Source of the DNA: Sindora glabra | Taxonomy: Eukaryota; Streptophyta; Magnoliopsida; Fabales; Fabaceae | DNA: 64,000 nucleotides | Assembly (NCBI GenBank): GCA_020226215.1 | Contig: CM035234.1 | Span: forward strand, 53,881,275-53,945,274 | Direction of reading: 5' to 3' | Shown: positions 1 through 12,168 of the stretch, piece by piece | Layout: each line of letters begins with the position of its first letter | How positions within the stretch are numbered: the stretch's first letter is position 1 | Program-made: the position numbers and the translations under genes | Notes under the pieces: generated by a model | Seen by the model: only the letters and a program-made list of their open reading frames with translations | The model's database searches: none | Told to the model about the DNA's origin: nothing

Positions 1-460
1 GACAACTATCCCACTTAAGGCATCATCATCACTTGAACTCCATTTCAGTAATTCATTTTAAGTTAATGGAAGTTAAGAAATGCATTTTATTTGAAGCTAT
101 AAGCAAAGAACCAGATAACTCAAGAGTTAATGAAAGGAATTAATTATCAATAAGAAGTGGGTAGAATAGCACAACAATATAAACATGAGGAAAATTATCT
201 TAATCAAATTTTAAATATCAATTGATAAAAATGATTTACTAAATCCATGGCTAAACCTCTTTCTTGTCGATTTTATAGTGCCCATCTCCCTTTGCTTTGC
301 TAAATAAAGATTAAAAGAAGCTTCATTATAATTTTTTTTAAGAAGTTAGTAAACACCTTATCATTTTTCCAATCTTCCAAAGATGGAGGTCCGATGATAT
401 AAACCTAACCAGCACTTTGATAATCAAGCCCAAGTAAAGAAGGACTTAATTTTAAGTGAA
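1..460. other. AT-rich stretch, probably decayed gypsy pol
   Basis: No readable reading frame is visible. The stretch leads directly into a recognisable gypsy polyprotein tail at 461, so it probably belongs to the same plus-strand element (integrase C-terminal region), but I could not align it to any domain by eye. Confidence 0.3.
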
Positions 461-580
461 GGCTTAATGACAAGAGGAAGACTCAAAAGGATACAAGAAG
501 TAATTGTAGCTCATGTGAATGCAATTCTAGCCCAAGTAGAAGAGTCAAATAGGGATGAAGTGTTACTTATTCAAGCTTAA
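461..580 (+). pseudogene. Ty3/gypsy polyprotein C-terminal tail
   Basis: An open stretch of about 39 codons reads GLMTRGRLKRIQEVI at its start and ends at a TAA at 578-580. The 'G-P/L-M-T-R-x-R-x-K-R' motif followed by a short amphipathic helix is the usual last segment of plant gypsy polyproteins, just before the 3' LTR. There is no start codon and no recognisable integrase upstream, so this is the decayed 3' end of a plus-strand element. The minisatellite immediately downstream agrees with an LTR start. Confidence 0.65.
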
Positions 581-582
581 GA

Positions 583-1395
583 GATTTGAAGATATTTGGA
601 GTGCAACAAATAAAGAAATATTTTCCTAATCCGGAATGCAACAAATCTGGACATATTTTCCTCATATGGAGCGCAACAAATTAGGAGATATTTTCCTAAT
701 ATGGAGTGCAATGAATTTAGACATATTTTCCTAATATGGAGTGCAACAAATCTGAAGATATTTTCCAAATATGGAATGCAATGAATCTGGACATGTTTTC
801 CAAATATGGGTGTAATGAATCTAGACATGTTTTCCCAATATGCATTGGATAAATTTAGAGAAAGTCTGAAGATAATTTCCATTTTTAATTTAATAATAGT
901 CAAAGCTTTGTATTTTCATAAATATGGCATTTACTATTTGTATTTTCCTAAGACTAATATAAATAAGAAGCAATGTAACTTAGAATTCAACAGTTAATGA
1001 ATATAATATGAAATTGAGTGTTTCTTCTCCAAAGTGTGAGAATTATATCTTCTTTTGCTCTTGTGAAACCTTGTTTTTGCTAATCTTCCTTATAAGATTA
1101 GTGATTCAAATTCATAAAAAGCCCTAATTTGTGCTTTAACCTAGGTATGTTGTTATGTGGATTGGTTAATTTGTGTTCGTGGTTGGACAAATGATCTAAG
1201 TAGCAGGTCACGTTCCTTATAGCATTAGTTGGCTTCTTGGATTCATCAAGTCATCGAACCACCAAAATCCAAAGCTTATCACTCCTAATTCCCTTCCTTG
1301 ATTCTAGAGTGTGGTGCTCATATACTTATTTTACTTTGATTTTGATTTTCTTGGTCTACCTACCTCATGAAGATCGGGTCACCCCTATTGATCTT
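583..1395 (+). mobile_element. probable gypsy 3' LTR remnant
   Basis: This follows the gypsy polyprotein tail and ends near the truncated end of the hAT relic. It holds the 35-bp minisatellite, then A/T-rich sequence with a leader-like stretch (about 1,020-1,270) typical of plant gypsy LTR 3' parts. I see no clean TG...CA ends and no target duplication, so both boundaries are approximate. Inference rests mainly on position. Confidence 0.45.
598..842 (+). repeat. 35-bp minisatellite, about 7 units
   Basis: Units of the form GGAGTGCAACAAAT followed by a purine run and ATATTTTCC start at 598, 633, 668, 703, 738, 773 and 808, an even 35-bp step. Units differ mainly by transitions. The array lies in the putative U3 part of a gypsy LTR. 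The minus strand is open across it by chance of the repeat, so the 108-codon frame there is not a gene. Confidence 0.9.
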
Positions 1396-1437
1396 CCTAT
1401 CACCCTATTTTTTTTTATCAAAGTAATCCTTAAAGCT

Positions 1438-2738
1438 TTATTTATCTTCTTCTAACCTCTCAAATGTCTCTTGAAATTTTAAGGCAAAATCTAGCATTAA
1501 ATAGGTTGAGTTCCATCTAATTAGATCATCAAGATAAGTAAGGCTGTTACTTTTAATCTTAGCTTGTCTAAAGTAACACTTAAGCTTAGCTAATCTAGGA
1601 AGAGAAAATATGAAAAATCTAATTGTATTTCTAATTGTAGCAATTGAAAAATAAAGTTCCTTTAAACACTTATTGATAACTAGATTAAAAATATGAGCAC
1701 AACAATGAACATGCATATGACTACCATTCAATACCAACCCATTTGAATTTTTGAACCTTTTCTTTAAGTAGGAAACAACAATATCATTTGAAGATCCATT
1801 ATCTATAGTCATAGTAAACACATTTTTAATTTTCCTTTCATTCAAGCAATTCTCTACTTGTTTTCCAATTATTTCTCCTCTATGATTAGAAATAAGGTAG
1901 AAGTTTAAAATCCTTTTTTACAAGTTTCGATTATTGTCGATAAAGTATATTGTAAATGTGTAATTCAAATTTTGGACAAAAGTCCAACAATCTACTATAA
2001 GACATACTTTAGAATAATTGGATTTTAAAAATGTTTTCAACTTCTCTTTCTCATTAATATACATTTTTTTAGCAATCTTTAGCCATAGTATGTCTAGATG
2101 GAACATGAAATTGAGGTTGTAGTTTACTACATAAATGTTTAAATCTCCACTTGTTAATAACCTTAAATGATTGTTTATCAACAATGACAAAAATAGCTAC
2201 AGCTTTCTTACAAGTTTCCCTATCACATACTAAAGGGCCAACAACTATATTAGTTCCTTCACCTTTTTTTTCTTAAGTTCAAATGATAGCACTAATTAAG
2301 AAGGATCAAATAACAAGGCATAAGAAAACTTTGGACATACACTAAATTGCCTATTCATGCTAGATGTCCTATATGAATTAGGGTCATAGAATTACCTCTT
2401 TTTATAGTAATTGCAAGCAACCATGGCTCTTTTAATTCAAATTTAGGTACTCATATGAAATAATCACATGCTATTATTTTTTCCCTAGTTCCATTAGCTA
2501 GAGGTTTCCTCTTGGGCTTCACTTAGACAGATTTGGTTAAAAGGATCTTCTTTCCTATTGCCTTGGAATTAATGTTAGCTTTTAGTTTAATTACTTTTGA
2601 ACTGGATGCAACATCATGATGTTAGGGATTTCTTAGGGCTTGAGTTTCTAATGTTAGTTGAAAGCCTTGAGACATTTCTAAGGTGGATTGAGTTTGAGCC
2701 ATAACTTCTTTTTTCTTTTTAGCCTCTATTGTAGAAAA
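1438..2738 (-). pseudogene. hAT transposase relic (RICESLEEPER / zf-BED type)
   Basis: The minus strand encodes a broken plant hAT transposase. Reading 5' to 3' on that strand: an ATG at 2,702; a degenerate BED finger region (ACNYYKKR, where C-N-Y-C is usual, then YRTSSMNRQF near 2,350); a segment reading KVCLIVDCWTFVQNLNYTF (about 2,000), which matches the start of the catalytic fold with its first Asp; and a long frame from 1,845 with IDNGSSNDIVVSYLKKRF, HCCAHIFNLVINKCLKEL, RWNSTYLML and KFQETFERLEED. The last motifs are diagnostic of the RICESLEEPER/DAYSLEEPER hAT group. Several in-frame stops (one about 26 codons after the ATG) and frameshifts break it. It stops at 1,438, so the C-terminal dimerisation region is missing. 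The element is dead. Confidence 0.9.
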
Positions 2739-2892
2739 CTAGAAAACAATTGCATAAAAGGAAACAATATCAATGATTTAGCATCAAACTAATAAGCTAA
2801 TACACAAAATATAAGAATGGATAGATGCTTATTTTACTAATTTTTGAAATTACAAATTAACCTTTTAAAGTTTGCTATCAATTATATGGAAA

Positions 2893-3868
2893 ATTTTATG
2901 CTATCAATTAATTATAAGATGAAGAATAATTAAAGTTTGCTTAAGTAAAAACATATAGCACTAATAAACAAATTTGATCAGAATAATATCAAACCTCCAC
3001 ATTAACAAATTCTTATTTTTCTATATTTAGTTATAAGATTAAATTACACTAAATTTATAAGATTAAATTACATTTTCAATAGCGATAGCATCATATGACC
3101 AATTAATGATAAGATAAAAAACTAATTAATGTTTGTGTAGGTTAAAAACATACATTAGTACTAATTTACAAATTTGCTTAGGATAATATCAAACTCCACA
3201 TTGAAAGATTCTTATTTTCCTATATTTAGTTATAAGATTAAATTATGCTAAATTTATAAGATTAAATTACATTTTCAGTAGTAGTAGCATCATACTGTCA
3301 ATTAATGATAAGATGAAATACTAATTACAATTTGCTTAAGTTAAAAACATACAATAGTAGTAATATATAGATTTAACCAGGAAAATATCAAACCCCTACA
3401 TTGATAGATTTTTATTTTTCTATATTTAGTTATAAGATTAAATTACATTGAATTTATAAGATTAAATTACATTTTTAGTAATAGTAGCATCATACCATCA
3501 ATTAACGATAAGATAAAATACTAAGAAAAGTTTACTTAAGTTAAAAACATACATTAGTACTAATATACACATCAGACCAGGATAATATTAAACCCCACAT
3601 TAACGGATTCTTATTTTTCTATATTTAGTTATAAGATTAAATTACATTGAATTTATAAAATTAAATTACATTTTCAGTAGTAGTAACATTATACTATCAA
3701 TTAATCATAAAATGAAATACTAACTAAAGTTTGCTTAAGTTAAAAACATATATTAGTACTAATATACAAATTTGACTAGGATAATATCAAACCCCCCATA
3801 CTGACAAATTCTTATTTTTCTATATTTAGTTATAAGATTAAATTACATTGAATTTATAAGATGAAATC
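2893..3868. repeat. 200-bp tandem array, about 4.9 copies
   Basis: A unit of about 200 bp repeats head to tail. The anchor TTCTTATTTTTCTATATTTA recurs at 3,010, 3,210, 3,410 (as TTTTTA), 3,608 and 3,809. Each unit also holds an internal near-duplication (ATAAGATTAAATTACA, twice about 24 bases apart) and a block TAGTAGCATCATA. Units look about 85-90% alike. The length is in the range of small plant satellite monomers, but only about five copies occur here. Confidence 0.92.
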
Positions 3869-6439
3869 ACAAAACATTATTTTAGCTCCTATACATGACT
3901 AATTAATATTCATAATAAAAAAAACCATAATTTTCATGAGTGAAAAGATATAATTTATTTTATTTGTAATAAATTCTCATGGGTACAACCAACAAGAAAA
4001 CAAAATCAAATTTCTAATGTTACCTAGCATTCATGCAATCAAGATAAAATCGCAAAAATAATGTCAACCATAAAGAATGTCTATAATCGGAACTTTGTTA
4101 GCTTATACTACAAAAGCTAGTGCTATCATTTTCTAATCTTCTTTTGAAAGCTTGTGAACTTAATTCTAGTACTAAATTCTCAAAGCCATTTTATTGAGGT
4201 CACTCTTTTTCACTCCCCTCAATATAGTAATCTTCTTGTTTTGCTACCAATAAGACCTTTCAAAATGACAATAAACATTAAACAATCAATAATTTTCTAC
4301 ATAATTTTTTTGGGTGAAGTTTAAGGTTATTGAATTAGTTTAGAAACTACTATATATATAAACTTAACAATCCAAAATTAGAATTTTAAAAATAATACTA
4401 TATGTCATTATATAATTACAAGTACAAGCCATATATATAAAATTCAAAGTTTAGAAGATTTTAATATAGTAAAAATAATAAATCTATTTATATTAATTTA
4501 TTTTAAACATGAAATTATCATTTATTTTAAAAAAAAGAACTCAAGATGTAATTTATTTATTTTAAATAAGATAGACATAAGAACCATAAAAGTGTAATGT
4601 AGTAGGGAGAAAAAGGAGTAATAAGGAGTTCATAATTCAAAACTTGGAAGAAGAGACCTTTAATACTTGTAAATGGAAAATTGAGAAAAATTTGGAACTA
4701 ACCCTGTAAAACAAAATATAAGAGTAAAAAGTGAAACTAATATTAGAAATTAAACCAAAATTGATTGTAATATCTATCCAAACTCTAAAACAGTGACAAA
4801 CAAAACTCAACCAAATTAAAACAACAAATAAAAATTAAAAACATAAATCAAAGTTAATAAAAAAATATACATTGAAGTGTAAATTGATTTTAGCAAAGTT
4901 GACTAGTGTATGTTTTCATAGCATGGCTTTTCCTTTCATCCTAATCACTATCAATAAATATTGGCTATATGCATATAAGTATATAACCTACCTTGGAAAA
5001 TTATCTATAACGTATAACAATAAATGTTTATGTCTAAAACAGGCCCTGCAAGCAAAGGTCGACAAAGTTACTTGGATTGGCCCTGCAAATCATTTCATGT
5101 ATGCCTAAACCAATTTGTTATTCCATTTTTGTTATTATTTAAGCATTCCAAATAATGATTACTTTAATACTTGTGGGGTAGCAGAACATGTAAAAGGGAA
5201 AAAACACAAAACTAACTACATTTTTATCAGAACATCAATTCATTCTTTGCATTATCCATAATTTTGAATCCCTCCATTCCTTTAGAGAATACTAAAAATA
5301 AGGTTATGAGAAAAATTTTATTAAAAATTTGAGTGCTAGAGAAAAAAAAGATATCTTTATTTGTTTCAATTGAAGAAAATTGAGGATGAATGCCACTAAG
5401 AAATTCTGATATGGAAACAAAACAAGTTGAATTGAAAATCATAGACTCTATATAATATTAATTAAATGATCAATTTAACCAAGTTATGGGCAAATAAGTT
5501 AAGGGGTGTAATAACTTCTGTCACCTCTTCCAATGGATAAAATAATTAATTAATAAATTTAAGTGTGAAATTTATTTTTATTTGACATAATCTTTAAAAA
5601 TAATAATTTAACAAACTTGTATAAATTCCAAGCACACAAAATAAAAAATGAGAGACTAATCACTTACTTAATTCAACAACAAAAACTTTCGAAAAGATCC
5701 TAGTTTTCCATATATAAAGTTAGTGCAATGACATATGATGAAAAAAAACCCTATTAGGAGTACAGGCATACCTTTTGAAATTTCTGAAATAAGAAAGCCA
5801 TCACTTATTTGACAGATGAGAAGCCTCTACTTACAATTGAATGAGCTTTAATGCAATGATGAAACTAGATGCGACAAGCATCAAGCAAAGAAAATAAAGA
5901 CTTAATATTAGTTAAAATGTGTCTCTTTTTAGGCTAAAAAGCAAATAACATCAATGAAAAATGAATTAGGCTTAGATCTAACTAGTATCTTACAAGCAAT
6001 GGATATACTATAATCAACATTAGCTTAGCCATTTAAAATTAACTTCAAAAACTAACTTAGATGCAATAATTATAATAAAATTTAACTCATAATTAAAAAC
6101 ACAAATTATATAAAGCACAAGCTAGAACACAAACTATCATATACTTTCACATATTGCTAATCCCAAGCATACTTTTACAAATCAAATTTGCCTTTTTTAT
6201 TATTGTACTTTGTGGAAGTTCAGAAAAGTTGAAGCTTTCGTTGCTTGAAAGATGTAAGAAGAACAAAGATAACTTGTAGGAATAGACTTTCCCTAAAGAT
6301 TCCAGAGATAACAAAACTTAAACTTCATTGAACGTAATCTCAAACTCTAATCTATAAATAATGGTAACATAATTGATTACAAAAGACTTAGAAGAATCAA
6401 ACAATAACATAATACTAAAGTAAAGAAACAGAGGACATT
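3869..6439. other. AT-rich sequence without a supported gene
   Basis: Only short chance frames occur (for example 4,872-5,108 plus and 5,227-5,442 minus). They have no recognisable motif. A 10-bp direct repeat GGCCCTGCAA occurs at about 5,041 and 5,079. Confidence 0.5.
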
Positions 6440-6445
6440 ACTTAC

Positions 6446-6704
6446 TCGGCTACTAGTACTTGTCTTTGTCTTTCTCCTTCATTTGATTTAAGAGATTGAT
6501 AGATCAATGAGGTAAAGACAAATGGCTAGTGAATTGGAACAATGGAATAAGCAAATTGAGCTAAGCTTTATTGCGGTGCTACTTCAGTGCCTCTACTAGG
6601 GTTTCAAACATTAAAAGAGAGAAGAGAGAGATTGAAAGAGGACTTATGTTTATTGTAGTTGCTACTAGGGTTTTCATTTTAGTTTAGGATGCAAGGCTTA
6701 TATA
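6446..6704 (-). promoter_or_regulatory. candidate promoter and non-coding first exon of the hAT relic
   Basis: On the minus strand a TATATAAG box (6,704-6,697) lies about 30 bases before a leader-like stretch with two AAACCCTAG motifs and a CTCTCTCTTCTCTC tract, typical of plant 5' UTRs. The leader runs to a GTAAGT donor at 6,445. A CCATTTGAAATGG palindrome lies just upstream of the TATA box (about 6,730). The downstream partner is most simply the hAT relic. It could instead be a leftover promoter of another element. Confidence 0.45.
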
Positions 6705-7404
6705 CTAAAATTGAAATAATGTCATAATTGGCCATTTGAAATGGCATCATTTTAAGCTATCAAGTTTCAAAAAAAATTAACTTAATGTATTCGGGGGGTA
6801 TGACTTTAAATGGGCCTAAAATCTAGAATCTATGCCCACATAAAACAACCCAATTACTCCATTTGAAGCCTAAAATTACCTATTTGCTCAATCTGACCTA
6901 ACCTAGATAGTTAAAATTAGTCCTATTCGAGTGCCAAACTAAATAATAGTTTTTTGTTCACTTTTAGTGAGAGATTGTAATGGTAAATGGATTTCTAGCT
7001 TTGTTAAGCCTCTTGGCTATTGTAATCCTTTTGAGATGAAATGTTGAAGGGTGTTTTGTGGTCTTTAAATAGTTTAGAATCTGGGTTTTAGATTGATTCA
7101 ATTTGAATGTGACTTTAAAGCTTTCTTTTGTTGTTTAAATAACCTTCATCATAAAGGTAATCAATTTATTCTATTACTTTAGAATTTATTGAAATTGGAA
7201 TGCGAGGTAAAAAATTATGCATACTTAATGAGAAGGAAAGCAGTGTGTTAATTGCATGGTAAATTTTAGTTTATCTTAAAACTTAAGGTTGCATACTTTT
7301 AGTAGTCCTTTAAATTAGCTTTCTTTATTACTTTTTTTTTATGTATTAAAAGTCTTAAAGACTTGTGATATTGTAATTGGTTAGAATTTTTTGTTTTAAG
7401 CTTT
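6705..7404. other. AT-rich stretch, nothing recognisable
   Basis: I see no coding frame, terminal repeat or RNA gene here. The hAT 5' terminal inverted repeat should lie in the first few hundred bases but I cannot identify it. Confidence 0.4.
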
Positions 7405-7930
7405 GGCCCTATTTATTTACTAAAATAAATAAATAAATTAGATATAACTTATTAATCTAATTAATAAATTATAAGTTAATTTTAGAAATATTTTTCACAT
7501 GATTTTATTGAAAAAAATAAGCTTTAATTTTACAAATTTCATAAGGTAGTTTATAACTTATAATTTATAGTTTATCTTTTTTTTTAAATTTGTCCTTTTT
7601 CTTGTAAGTAAATTATATTTTAAGTAATTATATTTTTGTTTAAATAATAAATGATTAAATATGTACATAAATAAATAAATATGTAATGTCATAAAATATA
7701 ATTAACTAAATTCTAGATAATTATATTTTTATTTTGAATATCCAAATTGTATTATTATTAATTTGATTTCAAAATAAATATGAATTAATTTAATTTAAAT
7801 TATTATTTATATTAACATATCATCTTATGTCATTTTACATTTTCAACTAGTTTAATGATTAATTTTACAAAACATTTGTAATACAATTAACTAATTTATT
7901 AACTATCAATTACTTGCATAAAATATAGCC
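7405..7930. mobile_element. possible MITE with GGCCCTATTTATTT-like ends
   Basis: The left end GGCCCTATTTATTTAC and the inverted right end GGCTATATTTTATG resemble each other and the GGCCCTGTTT-type ends common in plant MITEs. The interior has inverted stretches based on ATAAGTTATAA. No convincing target duplication is visible and base composition alone could give this match. Confidence 0.25.
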
Positions 7931-8062
7931 TAAGTCAAGTTAACTCACACATAGATTACACAACCAACTTTGATCCGATAAATTGAATATATAATACAAA
8001 TGAGTGATATATGAATTAAATTATTTGACTTATTTTATGAGTAGGACTTAAATTATTAAAAG

Positions 8063-8230
8063 TAGGAATGATAATGGGAAGGGCATGGGTAGGGGACTTA
8101 AATCTTTATACCCATCTCCATTACAAAATATTCTATCTTTCCTCATCCCTATACCTATATGAGTAGAGTTTTCAATCCTCATTTCTATAAAATATTCGAA
8201 TCCTATACATGTTTCTATTTTCACATTTCA
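8063..8230 (+). mobile_element. degenerate hAT-type element terminus
   Basis: GGAATGATAATGGGAAGG followed by alternating GGGTAGGGG and TACCCATCTCC blocks resembles the GGGTA/TACCC-rich subterminal region of a widespread plant hAT/MITE family. Only this end is visible; the opposite end was not found. It is not obviously linked to the transposase at 1,438-2,738. Confidence 0.35.
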
Positions 8231-8719
8231 ATGTAGTAATTTTTTTTTGTACATTTGAAAAAAAAAGACTTGGTAATTTGATTGTTTATAATAGTGGCCA
8301 ATTTCATATTCTATTAAAATAATATTGAATATTTATCTCTTATGTATAGTGCAACAATGTACACTATTCTTAAAAATAGAAAACAAAATTTTCATTAGTG
8401 ATTGGTAAAAATTATGTCAATATAATATCTAGTTGTACATAATTGATAGAAGATTACTAAAGAGCTAATATAATTTTACAAAGAGATATACAATACTTAT
8501 ATATGCATTATTGTTAATTATACCTTAAAGATATTGATAACTTTAACGACATATGATGAAATAGATACTACATTGAAACAATAAGATATTGAATATTTTT
8601 ATATTACAATGGTTATCTCAAGTGAGAAAAAAGTGTTGGAAAACTTACTATCATTTTCTTTTAATTTGTAGTATATATATATAAAGATGATTGAAAAAAT
8701 TTGAATTAAAAGTTCACTA

Positions 8720-9250
8720 GCCTAAATATTTTTACTATATGGCATGATTAAATAGGCCATTCTAGATAAAAAAATGATGCCAAAAGTCATTGAATATTTA
8801 CAATATTATTCATTAAAGAATCAAAAGGTTCTTCAAATTGATAAATTTTTATGTGCTACTTGTTCTCAAGGCAATTTGTTTATAAGGCACTAAGGCCATT
8901 TCCATCTAAAGTTAGGACTAGATTCCTAATATTTTTGAAATGAATACAAAGTGACATATGCTGATTTATCCAATATATAGTTTGTATAAATATTTTCTAA
9001 TTTTAGTCACATATAAATTTATTATCAATCTACAATCTAATGTTTGCGAGATTACTAACTCAAATAATTTTACTTTAAGCACAACTTTCTAATTATGCAA
9101 TTAAAAAATATGTCTTGATAAAGATTGTATATGTATATCCAAAGCTTTAAGGATTATCATATTCCAATGAAAATGATTATTGAACATCCTAAATTATATT
9201 CATATGTGAAATGATTTGGTTAAAATAATTTTAATGTCCTAAGTTATTAG
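8720..9250 (+). pseudogene. copia 'G' pol: GAG-pre-integrase and integrase start
   Basis: Degenerate plus-strand frames give TIWHD followed by IGHS, the plant copia GAG-pre-integrase signature, then a C-x-x-C-like stretch around 8,860, then SKVRTRFLIFLK and FARLLTQIILL of the integrase core. Stops and frameshifts are frequent. Homology stops exactly at 9,250, where the solo LTR is inserted, and resumes at 10,653. The gag part should lie at 8,230-8,720 but I could not read it. Confidence 0.65.
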
Positions 9251-10647
9251 TGTTAGGATCGAAAGTCATACAAGCATAGCGGAATAAACTGATCCCAGCC
9301 AACGGATCCATGTAAAATGTTAAATCACAATAAGGATTCATTTAATACTTTAATGATGACTTTAGATCTCGGTCGTTGATCACCTCTTTAGCTTCCTTTT
9401 TGGCCGAAGACTCCGAGATATCCATATGAACCCGCGAATCACCGATGAACGTCCACACGAACATCGATTGGAATTGTTCTCCTTTGCCTCATAGTGCTAG
9501 TTACGCCTCTTCAAAGGTTTTGGTCAAGGAGAGGTGCTAGAATTTTTCTATTTTTGGAATGCATGAATAATAATCTCTATTATTAGCTAACAAGTCTATT
9601 TAAATAGGTGCATAGAAAACCTTAACTATTTAGGCTTTGTTCCATGTATAATTATAGGCTTATTATTGGGCCTTATAATTATAACATGGAATTTCCAAAT
9701 ATTAGGTCCAAATAATTTGATCCATTAATTTCAAATCTACTAAGCTTTAAATGTGCGATCCTACAGGCTTTCATCACGTTGACAATGATCATTAATCATA
9801 TTAATGATCATAAATAATAAGCGGTGTCTAGCAACACATCATTGTTACCCAAGTAATGAGAAAGTCGGTGATCTGACTAAATCTTTATACGTAATCGTTA
9901 TCAATGTCTTTTTATCCTAAATATCTAGATTGAGCACAAGACATGGACCACGTTATTCCCATATAACCTAATCTTAAGATTTCTTGATCCCTAAGTAAGC
10001 TGATTGAAGCAAATATAATTGACATCCCATGTGAATTCACCTGAGCATGACCATGTATTTCCTCAGCTTTACTTAATCAAGGGGCGCATAGATGTTGCTC
10101 CTGTTATATAGGAGGGACAAATTCTATCTTGATCATATAAGTCCCTTCGTATGATATGTGACATATCCACTAACTATCCTTGCATTCACTTAACCATGAG
10201 TAATATAGAATAGTATCAAAATATAAAACTCACATGTAGGGAACCTTAGCAATTTCAGGTCAAAAGACTATATTAATGATGATCACTAAGAATCACCCAT
10301 GACACTCATATAATAATCCATAAGGTGTTCTTAGGATAGGTCAATCCAGTATACAAGTTCTCTAACTTGTACCCATGTATAAACTTAATATCTCATATAA
10401 GTCATCACACATACTAGTTTTAACATATCAAAATAACCTAATCCACAATGATATATAACTAGGGACATTTAAGAATACAATTATTTTTAGGGACATTTAA
10501 GAATACAATTATTCTAAGATTATTATCATAATTAAATATATTACACAAATAATATATATAAATATAATAATTAGAATTGTCATTAAAATAACATGATTGA
10601 AAATTACAATTATCAATATGATTAGTTTTAGGGCATATACATTAACA
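9251..10647. mobile_element. solo LTR, family S1 copy 1 (1,397 bp)
   Basis: It starts TGTTAGGATCG and ends CATATACATTAACA, canonical TG...CA ends. The flanking 5 bases ATTAG at 9,246-9,250 and 10,648-10,652 are identical, a perfect target-site duplication. No internal domain is present, so it is a solo LTR left by LTR-LTR recombination. A second copy lies at 33,884-35,251. This copy has an extra 29-bp tandem duplication (block AGGGACATTTAAGAATACAA near 10,463 and 10,492) that accounts for the length difference. It is inserted in copia G integrase. Family probably copia, by the LTR ends; transcription direction is unknown. Confidence 0.93.
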
Positions 10648-10652
10648 ATTAG

Positions 10653-12168
10653 TTATATCATTAATCATAAGAACAAGATTCTCTTTGTCATCTTAATGGA
10701 ACTACAACTTCCCATGTTGCAATATACATTAAGTCAAAAAGTTATAGTTCTCCATTATAATTAGCTTTGGTTAGGAATTAAAAAGTTTTACATATTGAAA
10801 ATTCTTAAATTTGCAATATATTTTCACTTCACTATAATGCACATAGATGATCTTAAAAAATAACAAAGAATACAAGTTCATATGTGAAATTATATTCTTA
10901 GAATCAAGAGGAGAAAATATGCAATTATAGAAGTAACATGACAAATAATCATCTTGATCATCACATACAAAGTGATATGAACTAGAAGTTCATAAGTTAA
11001 TTAATTTATAAAGTATAAAAATTATTGGATATGTTACTAACCAAAAGAGAATAAATAGAATATGTTAGTTGTAAATGCTTTTATTTAGATTGATTCCTAT
11101 GTATATTAATCTATTTTTCAAAAACAACTAATTTTTGAACATTCCTAAAGCGTAATAGACTTATTGGTTCTAAATACAAATATTCTCAAAATGAAGAAGG
11201 AGCACATGAATGGCCTTATTGAGGATTTAAATATTTTTTAATAAAGTTAAGACATAATTAAAGATAAACTTTTGGAAGAAGTTTAGGTTCCTAAAATTTG
11301 AAAATAAAGAGATTTCAATTAATTATGTTTTTAATGAGAAATGTGGAACCAAAAAGGAAATAATTGTGAATAAAGTTTACTTTATATATAATGTAATACT
11401 TAAAATTGTGAAAAATAGTGATTAGTGAGGATCTTCAAATTATAGAATGATGATTATTAGGTAAAAAAGAAAAGAGAAAAGATGTAATTTAGATAGAAAT
11501 GTAAATTTTAATTTAATTACAAATTGAAGAAATACCCAAAAGGTGTTAAAGCAATGAAACACTGTGAATGTGTGAAGCCAATATGGTACAAGTATATAAT
11601 TGTACCAAGACAATAAGAAAATTTTAGCTGAAAAAAGAAAGTATGATTTGTAATATAAGGGTTTTTGCAAAGATTATTATTAGTTATGAGAAATATTTAT
11701 TTTTATATGGCGAACATAATTTTTTTGGCAATATATCAAAACTTAATATGCATGTAATAGGTTTAATTATATTCTATTTTATGCATGATAATTGACAATG
11801 ATATTATAATCCTCGAAGTATTTTAGATATCTAAAATATGCAATTTGAATATCTAAGAAATATATTTAATTTAGTTACAAAAATCTTTGTATGAATTTAG
11901 GATGAATGTATTACAATCATGTTAGTGGATATTTATTAAATATATATATAATCCTTTGTGTTGTTATCTGAATGTCAATTGTTGCATATGTTAATAATTT
12001 CAATATTATTGGAATTAACAAAAAGCTTTCAAATGTGATAGAGTATTTTAAAAAATGGAATTTGTGATGAAAGATTTTGAAAAATTAAGTTTTATCTTAG
12101 ACTACAAATTAAGCATTTAAATGATGAAATATTTGTTTATCAATCGAAATAGAAAGATCCTGTTACAT
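10653..12168 (+). pseudogene. copia 'G' pol: integrase end to reverse transcriptase
   Basis: Copia homology resumes right after the solo LTR. Visible blocks in order: a degenerate integrase tail; ELEVHKLINL (about 10,990); EISINYVFNEKCGTKKEIIV (about 11,310); GVKAMKHCECVKPIWYKY (about 11,545), the start of the RT domain; LDMHLMD-like remains (about 11,740); YVNNFNIIGINKKLSNVIEY (from 11,974), which is the YVDDLNIIG motif with the catalytic DD reading NN; and MKDFEKLSFILDYK, then NRNRKILLH at 12,150. Homology stops at the TACAT at 12,164-12,168 and resumes at 18,172. Many stops; inactive. Confidence 0.75.

Larger units (their letters stand above)
2739..6445 (-). other. inferred 5' intron of the hAT relic
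   Basis: On the minus strand a GTAAGT donor at 6,445-6,440 and an acceptor TTGTTTTCTAG ending at 2,739 frame this stretch, with the hAT ATG 37 bases downstream. Plant hAT genes often carry a non-coding first exon and a long intron, so the layout is plausible. It contains the 200-bp tandem array; the rest (3,869-6,439) is AT-rich with no coding signal that I can support. Splicing is inferred from consensus sites only. Confidence 0.4.

Noticed and set aside
577..903. 108-codon minus-strand frame
   Set aside because: It is generated by the 35-bp minisatellite; 35 is not a multiple of 3 and the peptide only mirrors the repeat.
2893..3868. CRISPR-like array
   Set aside because: Units are contiguous 200-bp tandem copies without unique spacers, in plant nuclear DNA.
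5041..5090. Possible gene fragment around the GC-richer GGCCCTGCAA repeats
   Set aside because: Only about 50 bases, no motif, no support on either side.
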